Assembly (NCBI GenBank): GCA_019509985.1
Contig: JAEKLF010000046.1
Span: forward strand, 1-64,000
DNA length: 64,000 nt
Source of the DNA: Burkholderiales bacterium
GTDB lineage: Bacteria > Pseudomonadota > Gammaproteobacteria > Burkholderiales > Burkholderiaceae_C
Reading direction: 5' to 3'
Shown: positions 26,656-38,792 of the stretch, one piece after another
Numbering within the stretch: the stretch's first letter is position 1
How the letters are laid out: each line of letters begins with the position of its first letter
Program-made: the position numbers and the translations under genes
Notes under the pieces: model-generated
Seen by the model: only the letters and a program-made list of their open reading frames with translations
Database searches by the model: none
Told to the model about the DNA's origin: nothing

Positions 26656-29600
26656 TTAGAACTCGTACTTGGCCGTGATCTGCATGGCCCACTGCGATTC
26701 GCCGCGCGACTGCTTGGTCGTGTAATCGCTTGGGTCGTTCACGGCATAGATCATCTTGCCGGTGCTGGGGTCGATACCGCCGTAGTTGACAAAGCGACGG
26801 GTCGCGCCACCGGTACCGAAGGCCACTTCGTCGATACGGCCCCAACGCTTGTTGATCAGGTTGCCGAAGTTCAGGATGTCGAACGTCAGCGTGCCCTTGT
26901 TGTTGCCGAAGATGCCGGGCATTTCCTGGCTCACGCGGACGTCGAAGCTGTTGACGAAGGGCGAGAACGAGGCATTGCGGCCGACGACCTTGCCTTTGGA
27001 GTTGCGCAGGCCCGGGTTGGCATCGACGATGGACCAGAACTTGGCTTCGGCTGCGGCGGAGGTCTGCGCCGTGAAGGCGTCGATCTGAGCCTGGGTCGTC
27101 ATGGTCGCGCCCGTATTGGTCGAGCGGAAGATCACCTCACCGGAGCCCGGGCCCTTCGGGATGTAGAGCAAGTCGTTGCCTGCCACACTGTCGCCGTTCG
27201 CATCGTTGTTGAATGTCCAGCTGTAGGGGTGACCCGTGCGACCTTCGTAGAACATGCCGAAGGTCGTCTTGTACTTGCCGAAGAAGGCCTTGGACCAGTT
27301 CACGTTGCCGGTGAAGCGGTTGCGGATCAGTGTTGCCGAGTTGGCCGCCACCTCTTCGTTCGGGTTGTAAACGGCGCGATTCAGCCAGCCCGAGTTGGCG
27401 GTCGACGAGGTCAGGCCGCTGACTTCCGTGGCGCGGGTGTAGGTGTAGGCAACACCCCAGCCGAAGCCGGTCGTGTTCGGGCCAGTCAACGACAGCGTCA
27501 ACACGTCGCCATCACCCTTGCTGGTGTTCTTCAGCAGGGTGACGTTGTTAAATGCGGTGTTGTTCAAGGCCTTGGTCACGCGGCCAGTGACCAACAACGG
27601 GTTGGTGTTGCCCGCAGGTGCAGCCGTACCGCAGTTCACCGGGCTGCTGTCATTGCCGCCGCTGTAGCAGCGCGGATCGCGGCCGTTGTTGTTGTAGTAC
27701 ATCTCGCGGCCGTCGACAGGCGACGTGGACGTGACCGGGCCCAGGTTCAGGAACTGGTAGTACAGGCCCTTATCGACTTCGGTGTGCAGCCACTCGGCGC
27801 CGGCCACGAGGCCGAACCAGGGCAGTTCCTTGTCCAGTGCCAGGTTCATCTTCCAGACCGTCGGTTGCTTCACGCCCGGAGCGATGAAGTCGACGTTGGC
27901 AGCCGGCGGGTTGGTCGTCGGCAGCGACGGCTGGGTGCTGGGGTTAGGCGAGTACGAGATGGTGGAGCAGGCCACCGTGCCGCTACCGCAGCTCAGGTTG
28001 GCCGTCGTCACGCCGGTGTTCTGGTACGGGTTGGTCAGCCAGACCGATGCCGCGGAACCCATGAACAGGCCTGCACCGCCGCGCAGCTGCGTCTTGAGCT
28101 TGTCAGCCGTGTCGAACTGGTAGTTGAAGCCGAAACGCGGTTGAACGATCTTTTGGCCATCCAACGTGTAGCTGTTGTTGTAGCCAAAGCCACCACCGGC
28201 ACGACCATTGGCGAGGATGGTCGAAGCGCCCGAGGCCGTGGCGTTGAATTTGGGCTGGTCCCCAGTTTCCAGCGTGTCCAAGCGCAGGCCGCCGACGATG
28301 TTCAGCTGCTTGCTGATCTTCCAAGTGTCCTGGACGAAGAGACCGATGTTCGACAGCTTCCAGTTGGCAGCACCGTCCTGCAGCGTGTTGCCGGCCAGCG
28401 GCATTTGCGCCTGATATGAAGTCGGCACGCCTGCGTTGAACAGCGCGATGGGATCGGTACCAGAGAACGTGTAGACGCCCTTGGTGTTCTGCAGGAAGGC
28501 GTTGAAGATTTCATTGCGCTCGAGATCGGCGCCCGCCTTGATCTCATGCTTGTCCAGGAACAGGTTGCCCGCGAAGTAGCCGTTGAAGGTCTTCGTGTGC
28601 AGGCTATTGAAGTGGCGGCTCTGTTCGGTACCGAAGGTCAGCGTGCGATTGCCGGAGGCGGTGCCCGCGGGAGCCGCAGTCGTCCAGGTCAGACCGACCT
28701 GGGGCATGTTGCTGTTGTTCTTCGGGTCGCTCTTGTAGTCGCGCTGCGACACCTTCAGCTCGGTCGAGAAGCTGTCCGTCCAGTCGGCAAACCACTGGCC
28801 GACGACCGTCTCCAGCGTCTTGACTTGGGTGTACCAGTCGGACGACAGCGACAGCTGGTTGGCCGTGAAGTTCGGGAAGATCGGGTTGCTTTCTTCGGAC
28901 TTGGTGTAGCGGACATTGACCTTGTGGTTGTCGCTGACGTTCCAGTCCAGCTTCAGCAGCGTGTCCTTGGCCACCAGTTCGACACCCTTGGGCGCCGACA
29001 GGTTACCGATGTCGATCCCGTATTTGTTCTTGGCCGTGTCCTGCGCCGCCTGAATCTGCGCTGGCGTGATGCCTACGTTGACGCTGTCGCTGCCAAGAGG
29101 ACCAAAGGCTGGCGCCGAGCGGCTGCTCTTCAACTCTTCGTAGCCGGCGAAGAAGAACAGCTTGTCCTTGATGATCGGGCCGCCCAGCGTGAAGCCGGCC
29201 ATCTTTTCGTAGAACCCCGGCGTGCGGAAGGTGACTTGTCGAGCGCGGTCGTAACGGTCACCGGTCAGCTTCTCGTCGCGGTAGACGTAGTAGACACTGC
29301 CCGCAAACTCGTTGGTGCCCGACTTGGTCACCGCGTTGATGTTGGCGCCGGTATAGCCCTGTTGGGTCACGTCGTAATTGGAGACGTTGACCTGCACGGC
29401 CTGGATGGCGTCGATGGAGATCGGCTGCTTCAGCGTGGGCAGGCCGTTCAGTTCCAGGCCGAAGGTGTCGTTGACCTTCACGCCGTCGATCGTGACCGTG
29501 TTGAAGCGGCCATTCTGGCCAGCAACGGAGATTTCGCCGTTGCCCTTGTCGGATTGGACGACGCGCGGGTCCTTGCGGGCGTAGTCCTGCAGGCTGCGTG

Positions 29601-30075
29601 AGATGGAAGCGTAAGCCGCCAGTTCCTGCTTGCCGATGCTCGTGCCGGCGCCCATGGACGAGCTGTCGAACTTGGTGCCACCGCCCGAGGAACTGCCGGT
29701 CGTGACAACGGTTTCGAGGACGTTGCTGCCGCGAAAGCGCAGCTCCAAGCTCTGGGTTTCGGCCAGGGCCAGGTAGACGTCGTTCTGGACTTCACGGTCA
29801 CTGCCCTTGACTGCAGTGACGGTGTAGGGGCCGCCGACGCGCAGGCCGCGGGCCGAGAAGCGGCCTTCGCCGTCGGTCGTCAGCGTGTTGGTCGAGCCCG
29901 ATTCGCGGTGCACGATGGTGACCGAGGCCCCTGCCAGCGGCTTGCCGTCGGCGCCGATCACCTGGCCGGCGATCGCCGCCGTCGTGTTCTGCGCCATGGC
30001 CGGTGCGGCAGCCACGATGGCCACCGCGGCGCACAGCGCCGACAGCGGGAATCCAGACCCAAACCTGTTGCTCAT
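26656..30075 (-). CDS. Oar-like TonB-dependent outer membrane receptor with carboxypeptidase-regulatory domain
   Basis: 1139 residues from the ATG at 30075. GGAG lies eight bases before it; the GTG at 30084 would overlap that site. A signal peptide of about 28 residues ends in APAMA-Q. Residues about 32-115 form a carboxypeptidase-regulatory-like fold (IAGQVIGADGKPLAGASVTIVH). The plug (about 125-265) and a large beta-barrel follow, ending in an aromatic residue (TAKYEF). This layout matches Oar proteins of Myxococcus and relatives, which import or export large molecules. The substrate is unknown. The 430-base divergent region it shares with the 5'-nucleotidase gene holds repeated GTCAC motifs, suggesting shared control. 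Base use is slightly less GC-rich than its neighbours. Confidence 0.9.
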   Translation of the reverse strand: MSNRFGSGFPLSALCAAVAIVAAAPAMAQNTTAAIAGQVIGADGKPLAGASVTIVHRESGSTNTLTTDGEGRFSARGLRVGGPYTVTAVKGSDREVQNDVYLALAETQSLELRFRGSNVLETVVTTGSSSGGGTKFDSSSMGAGTSIGKQELAAYASISRSLQDYARKDPRVVQSDKGNGEISVAGQNGRFNTVTIDGVKVNDTFGLELNGLPTLKQPISIDAIQAVQVNVSNYDVTQQGYTGANINAVTKSGTNEFAGSVYYVYRDEKLTGDRYDRARQVTFRTPGFYEKMAGFTLGGPIIKDKLFFFAGYEELKSSRSAPAFGPLGSDSVNVGITPAQIQAAQDTAKNKYGIDIGNLSAPKGVELVAKDTLLKLDWNVSDNHKVNVRYTKSEESNPIFPNFTANQLSLSSDWYTQVKTLETVVGQWFADWTDSFSTELKVSQRDYKSDPKNNSNMPQVGLTWTTAAPAGTASGNRTLTFGTEQSRHFNSLHTKTFNGYFAGNLFLDKHEIKAGADLERNEIFNAFLQNTKGVYTFSGTDPIALFNAGVPTSYQAQMPLAGNTLQDGAANWKLSNIGLFVQDTWKISKQLNIVGGLRLDTLETGDQPKFNATASGASTILANGRAGGGFGYNNSYTLDGQKIVQPRFGFNYQFDTADKLKTQLRGGAGLFMGSAASVWLTNPYQNTGVTTANLSCGSGTVACSTISYSPNPSTQPSLPTTNPPAANVDFIAPGVKQPTVWKMNLALDKELPWFGLVAGAEWLHTEVDKGLYYQFLNLGPVTSTSPVDGREMYYNNNGRDPRCYSGGNDSSPVNCGTAAPAGNTNPLLVTGRVTKALNNTAFNNVTLLKNTSKGDGDVLTLSLTGPNTTGFGWGVAYTYTRATEVSGLTSSTANSGWLNRAVYNPNEEVAANSATLIRNRFTGNVNWSKAFFGKYKTTFGMFYEGRTGHPYSWTFNNDANGDSVAGNDLLYIPKGPGSGEVIFRSTNTGATMTTQAQIDAFTAQTSAAAEAKFWSIVDANPGLRNSKGKVVGRNASFSPFVNSFDVRVSQEMPGIFGNNKGTLTFDILNFGNLINKRWGRIDEVAFGTGGATRRFVNYGGIDPSTGKMIYAVNDPSDYTTKQSRGESQWAMQITAKYEF

Positions 30076-30505
30076 CCCAATCACTCCTGTTGTGCGCGCG
30101 CCAGACGCGCGGCTGATGTGTCGAAAGTGGTCACGAAAACGTCACACGACGCGCTCGCTGTTGCCTCGCCAAAGCACCCGAAAACCAGGCGCGGCCGCAA
30201 CGGTGACGGAATTGTCATGACTTTCTGTGACAGAACTTTACGGGTAAGTCAGAAGTGGCCTGTTTCAGACATTGCCGGTCCGGAAAATGCACTTCGCCAG
30301 TGCACGCGCGTCAACGACCCCGTCCCGCTTCGAGCCTCTGAATCCTGGTTTTTGTAGAGCAGACTCCGAGCAAATGCACTAATTTGGTGCCATTCGTCAG
30401 CAATGTAAACATCACATTCGCTGCTCTGCCCCTGTCGTGAAATCACTACAAACGCCCGAAACAAAGCCACTTCTAAGATCGCCGCCTCGCTCACGTCCCA
30501 CCGCC
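30076..30505. promoter_or_regulatory. Divergent control region with repeated GTCAC/GTGAC motifs
   Basis: No gene is seen in these 430 bases. Between 30130 and 30232 there are two GTCAC copies spaced exactly 11 bases apart (30130 and 30141), then GTGAC (30203), GTCATGAC (30214-30221) and GTGACA (30227-30232). The first pair reads TGGTCAC-GAAA-ACGTCAC, the 7-4-7 form of a Pho box (consensus CTGTCAT-N4-CTGTCAT), though with mismatches. Since the plus-strand gene is a 5'-nucleotidase, PhoB control is plausible but unproven. A second stretch near 30351-30430 is AT-richer and may hold the promoter for the nucleotidase gene. Confidence 0.4.
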
Positions 30506-32188
30506 ATGCTCCTTCCCACCTCCTTGCGCCTCGGCGCCGGCCTCGCTCTTGTCACACTGCTTGCCGCCTGCACGACGCAGCAGCAGCAAAAGACCACCGA
30601 GCTGACGCTGTTCTCCATCAACGACTTCCACGGCAACATCCAGCCGGCCCAGCCGACGCCGCTGATGCCGCGTGTGGCCAACCCGGCCACCGGCGAGGTC
30701 AAGCCCCAGCCCGCCGGTGGTGTGGCCTACCTGGCGACGGCCCTCGCCGAGTTGCGCGCCAAGCACCCGGACTCCCTCGTCGTTGCCGGCGGCGACCTGA
30801 TCGGTGCTTCGCCGCTGATCTCCAACCTGCTGCGCGATGAGCCGACGCTGGCGGCCATGTCCCAGCTGGATATCTCGGCGAGCGCCCTGGGCAACCATGA
30901 GCTGGATGCCGGCCTGCCGGAACTGCTGCGCAAGGCACATGGCGAGTGCGGCCCGAGCGAATGCCTGTGGCCCGGCTTCAAGGGTCCCGGCTTTCCCTAC
31001 CTTGGCGCCAACGTGCTGGACGCGGCCACCGGCAAGCCGCTGCTGCCCACCCACGTCGTCAAGCAGGCCGCCGGCTTCAAGATCGCGATCGCCGGCGTCG
31101 CGACGCTGGAGACGCCGCACGTCATCGTCGCGCGTGCCATCAAGGGCATCCGCTTCGCCGACGAGGCCGACACACTGAACGCCCTGGTGCCCCAGCTCAA
31201 GGCCGAGGGCGCCCAGGTGCTGGTGGCCGTCATGCACGAAGGCGGTGTGCAAGGCCCCAACGCCAGCGCCAACGACCCGAGCTACGCCTGCCCGACGCTG
31301 ACCGGCCGCGTGCAGGACATCGCCAAGCGCCTGGACCCCGCCTACGCCATCATCATCGGCGGCCACACCCACCAGGCCTACACCTGCAAGATCGACGGCC
31401 GTCTCGTCGTGCAGGCCGGCAGCTACGGCGGTTGGATCACCGAAAGCCGCCTCACCCTCGACGCCACCGGCCAAGTGCTGGACGCCCAGGCCGTCAACCA
31501 CCCGGTGCTGCAATCCGTCTACGCGCCCAACCCGGCGCTGGTCGACCTGGTGGCCCGCGCCGCTGCGCTGACCGAAGCCGCGCGCAACAAGCCCGTGGCC
31601 ATGCTGCCCCGCGGCGCGACGCGCAGTGCCAAGGAACCCAATGGCGACTCCTGGCTCGGCAACCTCATCGCCGACAGCCAGCTCGCCTTCGCCCGCAAGC
31701 AGGGCCCGGCCGACATCGCCTTCATGAACTCGGGCGGCATCCGCGCCGATCTGACCGTCGAGCCCGGCAAGCCGACGACGATGAGCGATCTGCTCGCCAT
31801 CCAGCCCTTCGGCAACGACATCGTCGTGCTGACGCTGACCGGCCAGCAGCTCTACGACATCCTGCTGCGCCAGTTGCCCAAGGCAACCGACTCGGCGCCA
31901 CGCATGCTGCAGCCTTCTTCCACGCTGCGCTACCGCTGGCGCATGGGTGCCGACGGCACGGCCCAGCTGGGCGAGATCCTGGTCGACGGCCAGTCGCTGA
32001 ACCGCGGGCGCGATTACCGCGTCGTCGTCAACAACTTCCTGTCCGAAGGCGGCGACGCCCAGCAGGGATTCCGCCACGGCCGCGACCGCGTCGTGCTGGG
32101 CACGGACATCGACGCCCTCGTCGCGCTGCTGCGCGACAACCCGCAGGCCCTGTCGCAGGCGGCCGTCGGCCGCATCGTGCGTGAGTGA
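30506..32188 (+). CDS. 5'-nucleotidase/2',3'-cyclic phosphodiesterase family lipoprotein (UshA-like)
   Basis: 560 residues from the ATG at 30506; the open frame begins 23 codons earlier but the signal peptide starts here. Residues 1-21 form a lipoprotein signal with lipobox LAAC, so the mature protein is attached to a membrane on its periplasmic side. Metallophosphatase motifs are in order: SINDFHGN, GGDLIGASP, ALGNHELDAG, and GGHTHQ. The C-terminal nucleotide-binding domain has NSGGIRADL and LAIQPFGNDIV. UshA-type enzymes release phosphate and nucleosides from external nucleotides. The gene is divergent from the Oar-like receptor. No strong ribosome binding site is seen. Confidence 0.92.
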   Translation: MLLPTSLRLGAGLALVTLLAACTTQQQQKTTELTLFSINDFHGNIQPAQPTPLMPRVANPATGEVKPQPAGGVAYLATALAELRAKHPDSLVVAGGDLIGASPLISNLLRDEPTLAAMSQLDISASALGNHELDAGLPELLRKAHGECGPSECLWPGFKGPGFPYLGANVLDAATGKPLLPTHVVKQAAGFKIAIAGVATLETPHVIVARAIKGIRFADEADTLNALVPQLKAEGAQVLVAVMHEGGVQGPNASANDPSYACPTLTGRVQDIAKRLDPAYAIIIGGHTHQAYTCKIDGRLVVQAGSYGGWITESRLTLDATGQVLDAQAVNHPVLQSVYAPNPALVDLVARAAALTEAARNKPVAMLPRGATRSAKEPNGDSWLGNLIADSQLAFARKQGPADIAFMNSGGIRADLTVEPGKPTTMSDLLAIQPFGNDIVVLTLTGQQLYDILLRQLPKATDSAPRMLQPSSTLRYRWRMGADGTAQLGEILVDGQSLNRGRDYRVVVNNFLSEGGDAQQGFRHGRDRVVLGTDIDALVALLRDNPQALSQAAVGRIVRE

Positions 32189-32202
32189 CTCCACAGGACT
32201 GC

Positions 32203-32218
32203 TGCCCTAGCTAGGGCA
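32203..32218. promoter_or_regulatory. 16-bp perfect palindrome upstream of the hybrid kinase gene
   Basis: TGCCCTAG directly followed by CTAGGGCA. It lies 15 bases after the nucleotidase stop and about 105 before the kinase start. Perfect dyads of this size are typical binding sites for dimeric regulators. It has no T-run, so it is not an obvious terminator. The protein that would bind is unknown. Confidence 0.35.
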
Positions 32219-32323
32219 AACCTGTCACTACTTGCAGCGACCCCGCCCCGGCGTTTTGGCGGGTCGGTCCTAGACTCATGACGTCCGGCACCCCTGGCCG
32301 GACGCCGGCGGTTCGGGGGAGCG

Positions 32324-35874
<3,551 letters not shown>

Positions 35875-35907
35875 ATCGGCTTTCCATCAGGATGGATGGG
35901 AATGCTC

Positions 35908-36060
35908 GGAATCGGCTGGACCGATTCCTCGGGCCTCCGGGCCCGTGCCTGCGGCACGTCCGAGGACAGCCGCTGGCTGTCCTTGAGCGAACCGTTGGTT
36001 CTCATCCCAAGACCCGCTTTCCAAATGCGAACGGCCCCTTCTGGGGCCGTCTGCATTTGG
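35908..36060. other. Tandem array of six hairpins between the cyclase gene and tRNA-Gly
   Basis: Six inverted repeats follow each other. Stems: GGAATCGG/CCGATTCC (35908-35928); GGGCC/GGCCC (35931-35944); GTGCC/GGCAC (35945-35957); GGACAGCC/GGCTGTCC (35964-35982); GAACC/GGTTC (35989-36001); and a 40-base hairpin at 36021-36060 with CCAAATGC/GCATTTGG outside and ACGGCCCC/GGGGCCGT inside. CCTCGG (35927) and CCGAGG (35960) could also pair around the second and third. The last hairpin includes the CCA end of tRNA-Gly. The block follows the cyclase gene on one strand and the tRNA on the other; the 40-base hairpin may end transcription, the rest is unexplained. Confidence 0.55.
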
Positions 36061-36131
36061 AGCGGGTGATGGGAATCGAACCCACGTAGTCAGCTTGGGA
36101 AGCTGAAGTTCTACCATTGAACTACACCCGC
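36058..36131 (-). tRNA. tRNA-Gly (anticodon CCC)
   Basis: 74 bases on the minus strand with the CCA end encoded. The acceptor stem pairs GCGGGTG with CACCCGC. The D arm contains AGTTCAATGGTAGAACT. The anticodon stem is TCAGC/GCTGA around the loop TTCCCAA, giving anticodon CCC, which reads the codon GGG. The T arm holds GGTTCGATTCC. All arms fit the glycine tRNA pattern. It is alone, not part of a tRNA cluster, and lies between the cyclase gene and the FtsX-like permease gene, which starts 90 bases beyond its 5' end on the other strand. Confidence 0.96.
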
Positions 36132-36221
36132 ACAGGGCCGCGAGTTTACAGGGCTGCGGCGACGCCACGCGGGCCTGCAAACGAGAGTCATACAACGGCC
36201 CACACGGCTACAGTCGCGCGC

Positions 36222-38792
36222 ATGACGTCTCCCGCTGTCTCGCGTCCGCCCGCCACTCTGTTGATTGCGTGGCGCCAGCTGCTGCGGGACTGGCGGGCCG
36301 GTGAGTTGCGGCTGCTGATGCTGGCTGTGGCGCTGGCCGTCGCGGCGCTGTGCGCGGTGGCCTTCCTGTCGGACCGGCTCGACCAGGGCCTGCGCCGCGA
36401 TGCGGCCCAGTTGCTCGGCGGCGACGCCGTCGTCGCGAGCGACCAGCCCACGCCCCAGCCCCTTCTCGATCTGGCCAGCGAGCTGCACCTGACCGCCGTG
36501 TGCAGCGCGACCTTCCCGAGCATGGCCCGCACTGACGAGGCCCGCGGCGGCGAGAGCCGGCTGGTTGCCGTCAAGGCCGTCGGCGGCGGCTACCCGCTGC
36601 GCGGCCGCATCGCGCTGCGCGAGGCCCTGCCCGGCCGTGGCGGCGCGCCCGCCCCCGGCGAGGTCTGGGCCGACCCGGCGGTGGCCGATGCCTTGAACCT
36701 CAAGCTTGGCGACACGCTGCTGCTCGGCGACGCCAGCCTCAAGCTCGCTGCGCTGATCGAAACCGAACCTGACCGCGGCGCCGGCTTCATGAACTTCGCG
36801 CCGCGCGTGATGCTGGGCGAGGCGGATCTCGCCGCCACCCACCTGGTGCAGCCGGCCAGCCGCATCACCTACCGCCTGGCGCTGGTGCCCGGCGCGGGCG
36901 CGGCGCCCGACGCGGTGCGGCGCTTCGTCACCGGCGCTGAGCAGCTCGTCGAGAAGGACAAGCTGCGCGGCGTGCGCCTGGAGTCGCTGGAATCCGGCCG
37001 CCCTGAAATGCGCCAGACGCTGGACCGCGCGGCGCGCTTCCTGCGCCTCGTGGCGATGCTGTCGGCCCTGCTCGCTGCGGTGGCGGTGGCGCTGGCAGCG
37101 CGCGACTTCGCGGCTCGGCACCTGGACGACTGCGCCATGCTGCGCGTGCTCGGTCAGCCGCAGCGGCGCATCGCCTGGGCCTATGGCCTGGAGTTCACGC
37201 TGGCCGGCCTCGCCGCCAGCCTGGCCGGCGTGCTGATCGGCCTGGCGCTGCACCAGGTCTTCGTGTCGCTGCTCGCCGGCCTCATCGAGGTGAACCTGCC
37301 ACCGCCCAGCGTCTGGCCGGCATTGCTGGGCCTGGGCCTGGGCTTGTCGCTGCTGATCGGCTTCGGCTTGCCGCCGGTGCTGCAGCTGGCCGCCGTGCCG
37401 CCGCTGCGCGTCATCCGTCGTGACCTGGGCGCGCCCAAGGCCGGCTCGCTGCTGGTGCTGGGCGCTGGCGTGGCAGGCCTCGCGGCCATCCTCGTCGTGC
37501 TGGCGGGCGACGTGAAGCTGGGCGCCATTGCCGCGGCCGGGTTTGCCGCCGCGGTGCTGCTGTTCGCGGGGCTGGCCTGGGTGGCGGTCAAGCTGCTGCG
37601 CCGCCTGGTGCCGGTCAACGTCAGCGGCACGGGCGTGCCGCGCTGGCTGCTGCTGGCCACGCGCCAGGTGGCGGCGCGGCCTGGCTTTGCCGTCATGCAG
37701 GTGGCGTCGCTGGCCGTGGGCCTGCTGGCCCTGGCGCTGCTGGTGCTGCTGCGCACCGATCTCATCGACAGCTGGCGGCGCGCCACGCCGGCCTCGGCGC
37801 CGGACCGCTTCGTCATCAACATCCAGCCCGATCAAGGCGAGGCCTTTCGCAAGACGCTGGTGGATGCCGGCGTGACGAATTTCGACTGGTTCCCGATGAT
37901 CCGCGGGCGCCTGACCACCATCAACGGCGACGCTGTCCAGGCCAAGCGCTTTGCCGAGGAGCGCGCCCAGCGCCTGGCCGAGCGCGAATTCAACCTCAGC
38001 CACAGCAGCGAGCTGCCGGCGCACAACCAGGTCGTGGCGGGCCATTGGGGTGAGGCCAAGGCCGGTGAGCTGGGCCTGAGCGTCGAGGAAGGCCTGGCGA
38101 CGACGCTCGGGCTCAAGCTCGGCGACCAGCTCGCCTTCGACATCGCCGGCCAGCCGGTGCAGGGCCGCATCACCAGCCTGCGCAAGGTGGACTGGTCGTC
38201 GATGCGCGTCAACTTCTTCGTGCTCTTCGAGGCCGCCGCCCTGCCCGACCTGCCGGCCACGCAGATTGCCGCTTATCGAACACCGGGCATGCCGGCGGGC
38301 GCCAAGCTGGACCGCGAACTGGCACGGCGCTTCCCCAACCTGACCGTCATCGACGTATCGGCCCAGCTCAACCAGGTGCAGGGCGTGCTGGACCAGGTCA
38401 TCCAGGCGGTGCAGTTCCTGTTCAGCTTCACGCTGGCGACCGGCCTCGTCGTGTTGCTGGCGGCCGTGGGCAGCACGCGCGAGGCGCGCACGCGCGAGTT
38501 CGCGCTGATGCGGGCCCTGGGCGCGCCGGGCAGTCTGCTGGCCCAGGTGCAGCGCGCCGAGCTGCTGGGCGTGGGCGCGCTGGCCGGCTTCCTGGCCGGT
38601 GCCGTGGCGCTGGTGCTGGCGGCGCTGCTGGCGCGCTTCGTGTTCGAGTTCGACTGGCACATCAAGCCCTGGGTGCCGCTGGCGAGCGCCATCTGCGGCG
38701 CGCTGCTGGCCTGGGGTGCGGGCTGGTGGAGCCTGCGCGGCGTACTGCAGCGACCGGTGGTGCAGACGCTGCGGGAGGCCCAGGCCGAATGA
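36222..38792 (+). CDS. FtsX-family ABC transporter permease (YbbP-like)
   Basis: 856 residues from the ATG at 36222; the longer frame would begin inside the tRNA gene. It has an N-terminal helix (about 28-48), a periplasmic domain, four helices around 270-440, more helices around 470-520, a second periplasmic domain (about 520-720) and a last FtsX unit (about 725-850, with LVVLLAAVGSTREARTREFALMRALGA). This two-FtsX layout is that of YbbP-like permeases, normally encoded beside the ATPase YbbA and the esterase TesA. Neither is here. Instead it overlaps a hybrid kinase gene by four bases (ATGA), an unusual pairing. Confidence 0.88.
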   Translation: MTSPAVSRPPATLLIAWRQLLRDWRAGELRLLMLAVALAVAALCAVAFLSDRLDQGLRRDAAQLLGGDAVVASDQPTPQPLLDLASELHLTAVCSATFPSMARTDEARGGESRLVAVKAVGGGYPLRGRIALREALPGRGGAPAPGEVWADPAVADALNLKLGDTLLLGDASLKLAALIETEPDRGAGFMNFAPRVMLGEADLAATHLVQPASRITYRLALVPGAGAAPDAVRRFVTGAEQLVEKDKLRGVRLESLESGRPEMRQTLDRAARFLRLVAMLSALLAAVAVALAARDFAARHLDDCAMLRVLGQPQRRIAWAYGLEFTLAGLAASLAGVLIGLALHQVFVSLLAGLIEVNLPPPSVWPALLGLGLGLSLLIGFGLPPVLQLAAVPPLRVIRRDLGAPKAGSLLVLGAGVAGLAAILVVLAGDVKLGAIAAAGFAAAVLLFAGLAWVAVKLLRRLVPVNVSGTGVPRWLLLATRQVAARPGFAVMQVASLAVGLLALALLVLLRTDLIDSWRRATPASAPDRFVINIQPDQGEAFRKTLVDAGVTNFDWFPMIRGRLTTINGDAVQAKRFAEERAQRLAEREFNLSHSSELPAHNQVVAGHWGEAKAGELGLSVEEGLATTLGLKLGDQLAFDIAGQPVQGRITSLRKVDWSSMRVNFFVLFEAAALPDLPATQIAAYRTPGMPAGAKLDRELARRFPNLTVIDVSAQLNQVQGVLDQVIQAVQFLFSFTLATGLVVLLAAVGSTREARTREFALMRALGAPGSLLAQVQRAELLGVGALAGFLAGAVALVLAALLARFVFEFDWHIKPWVPLASAICGALLAWGAGWWSLRGVLQRPVVQTLREAQAE

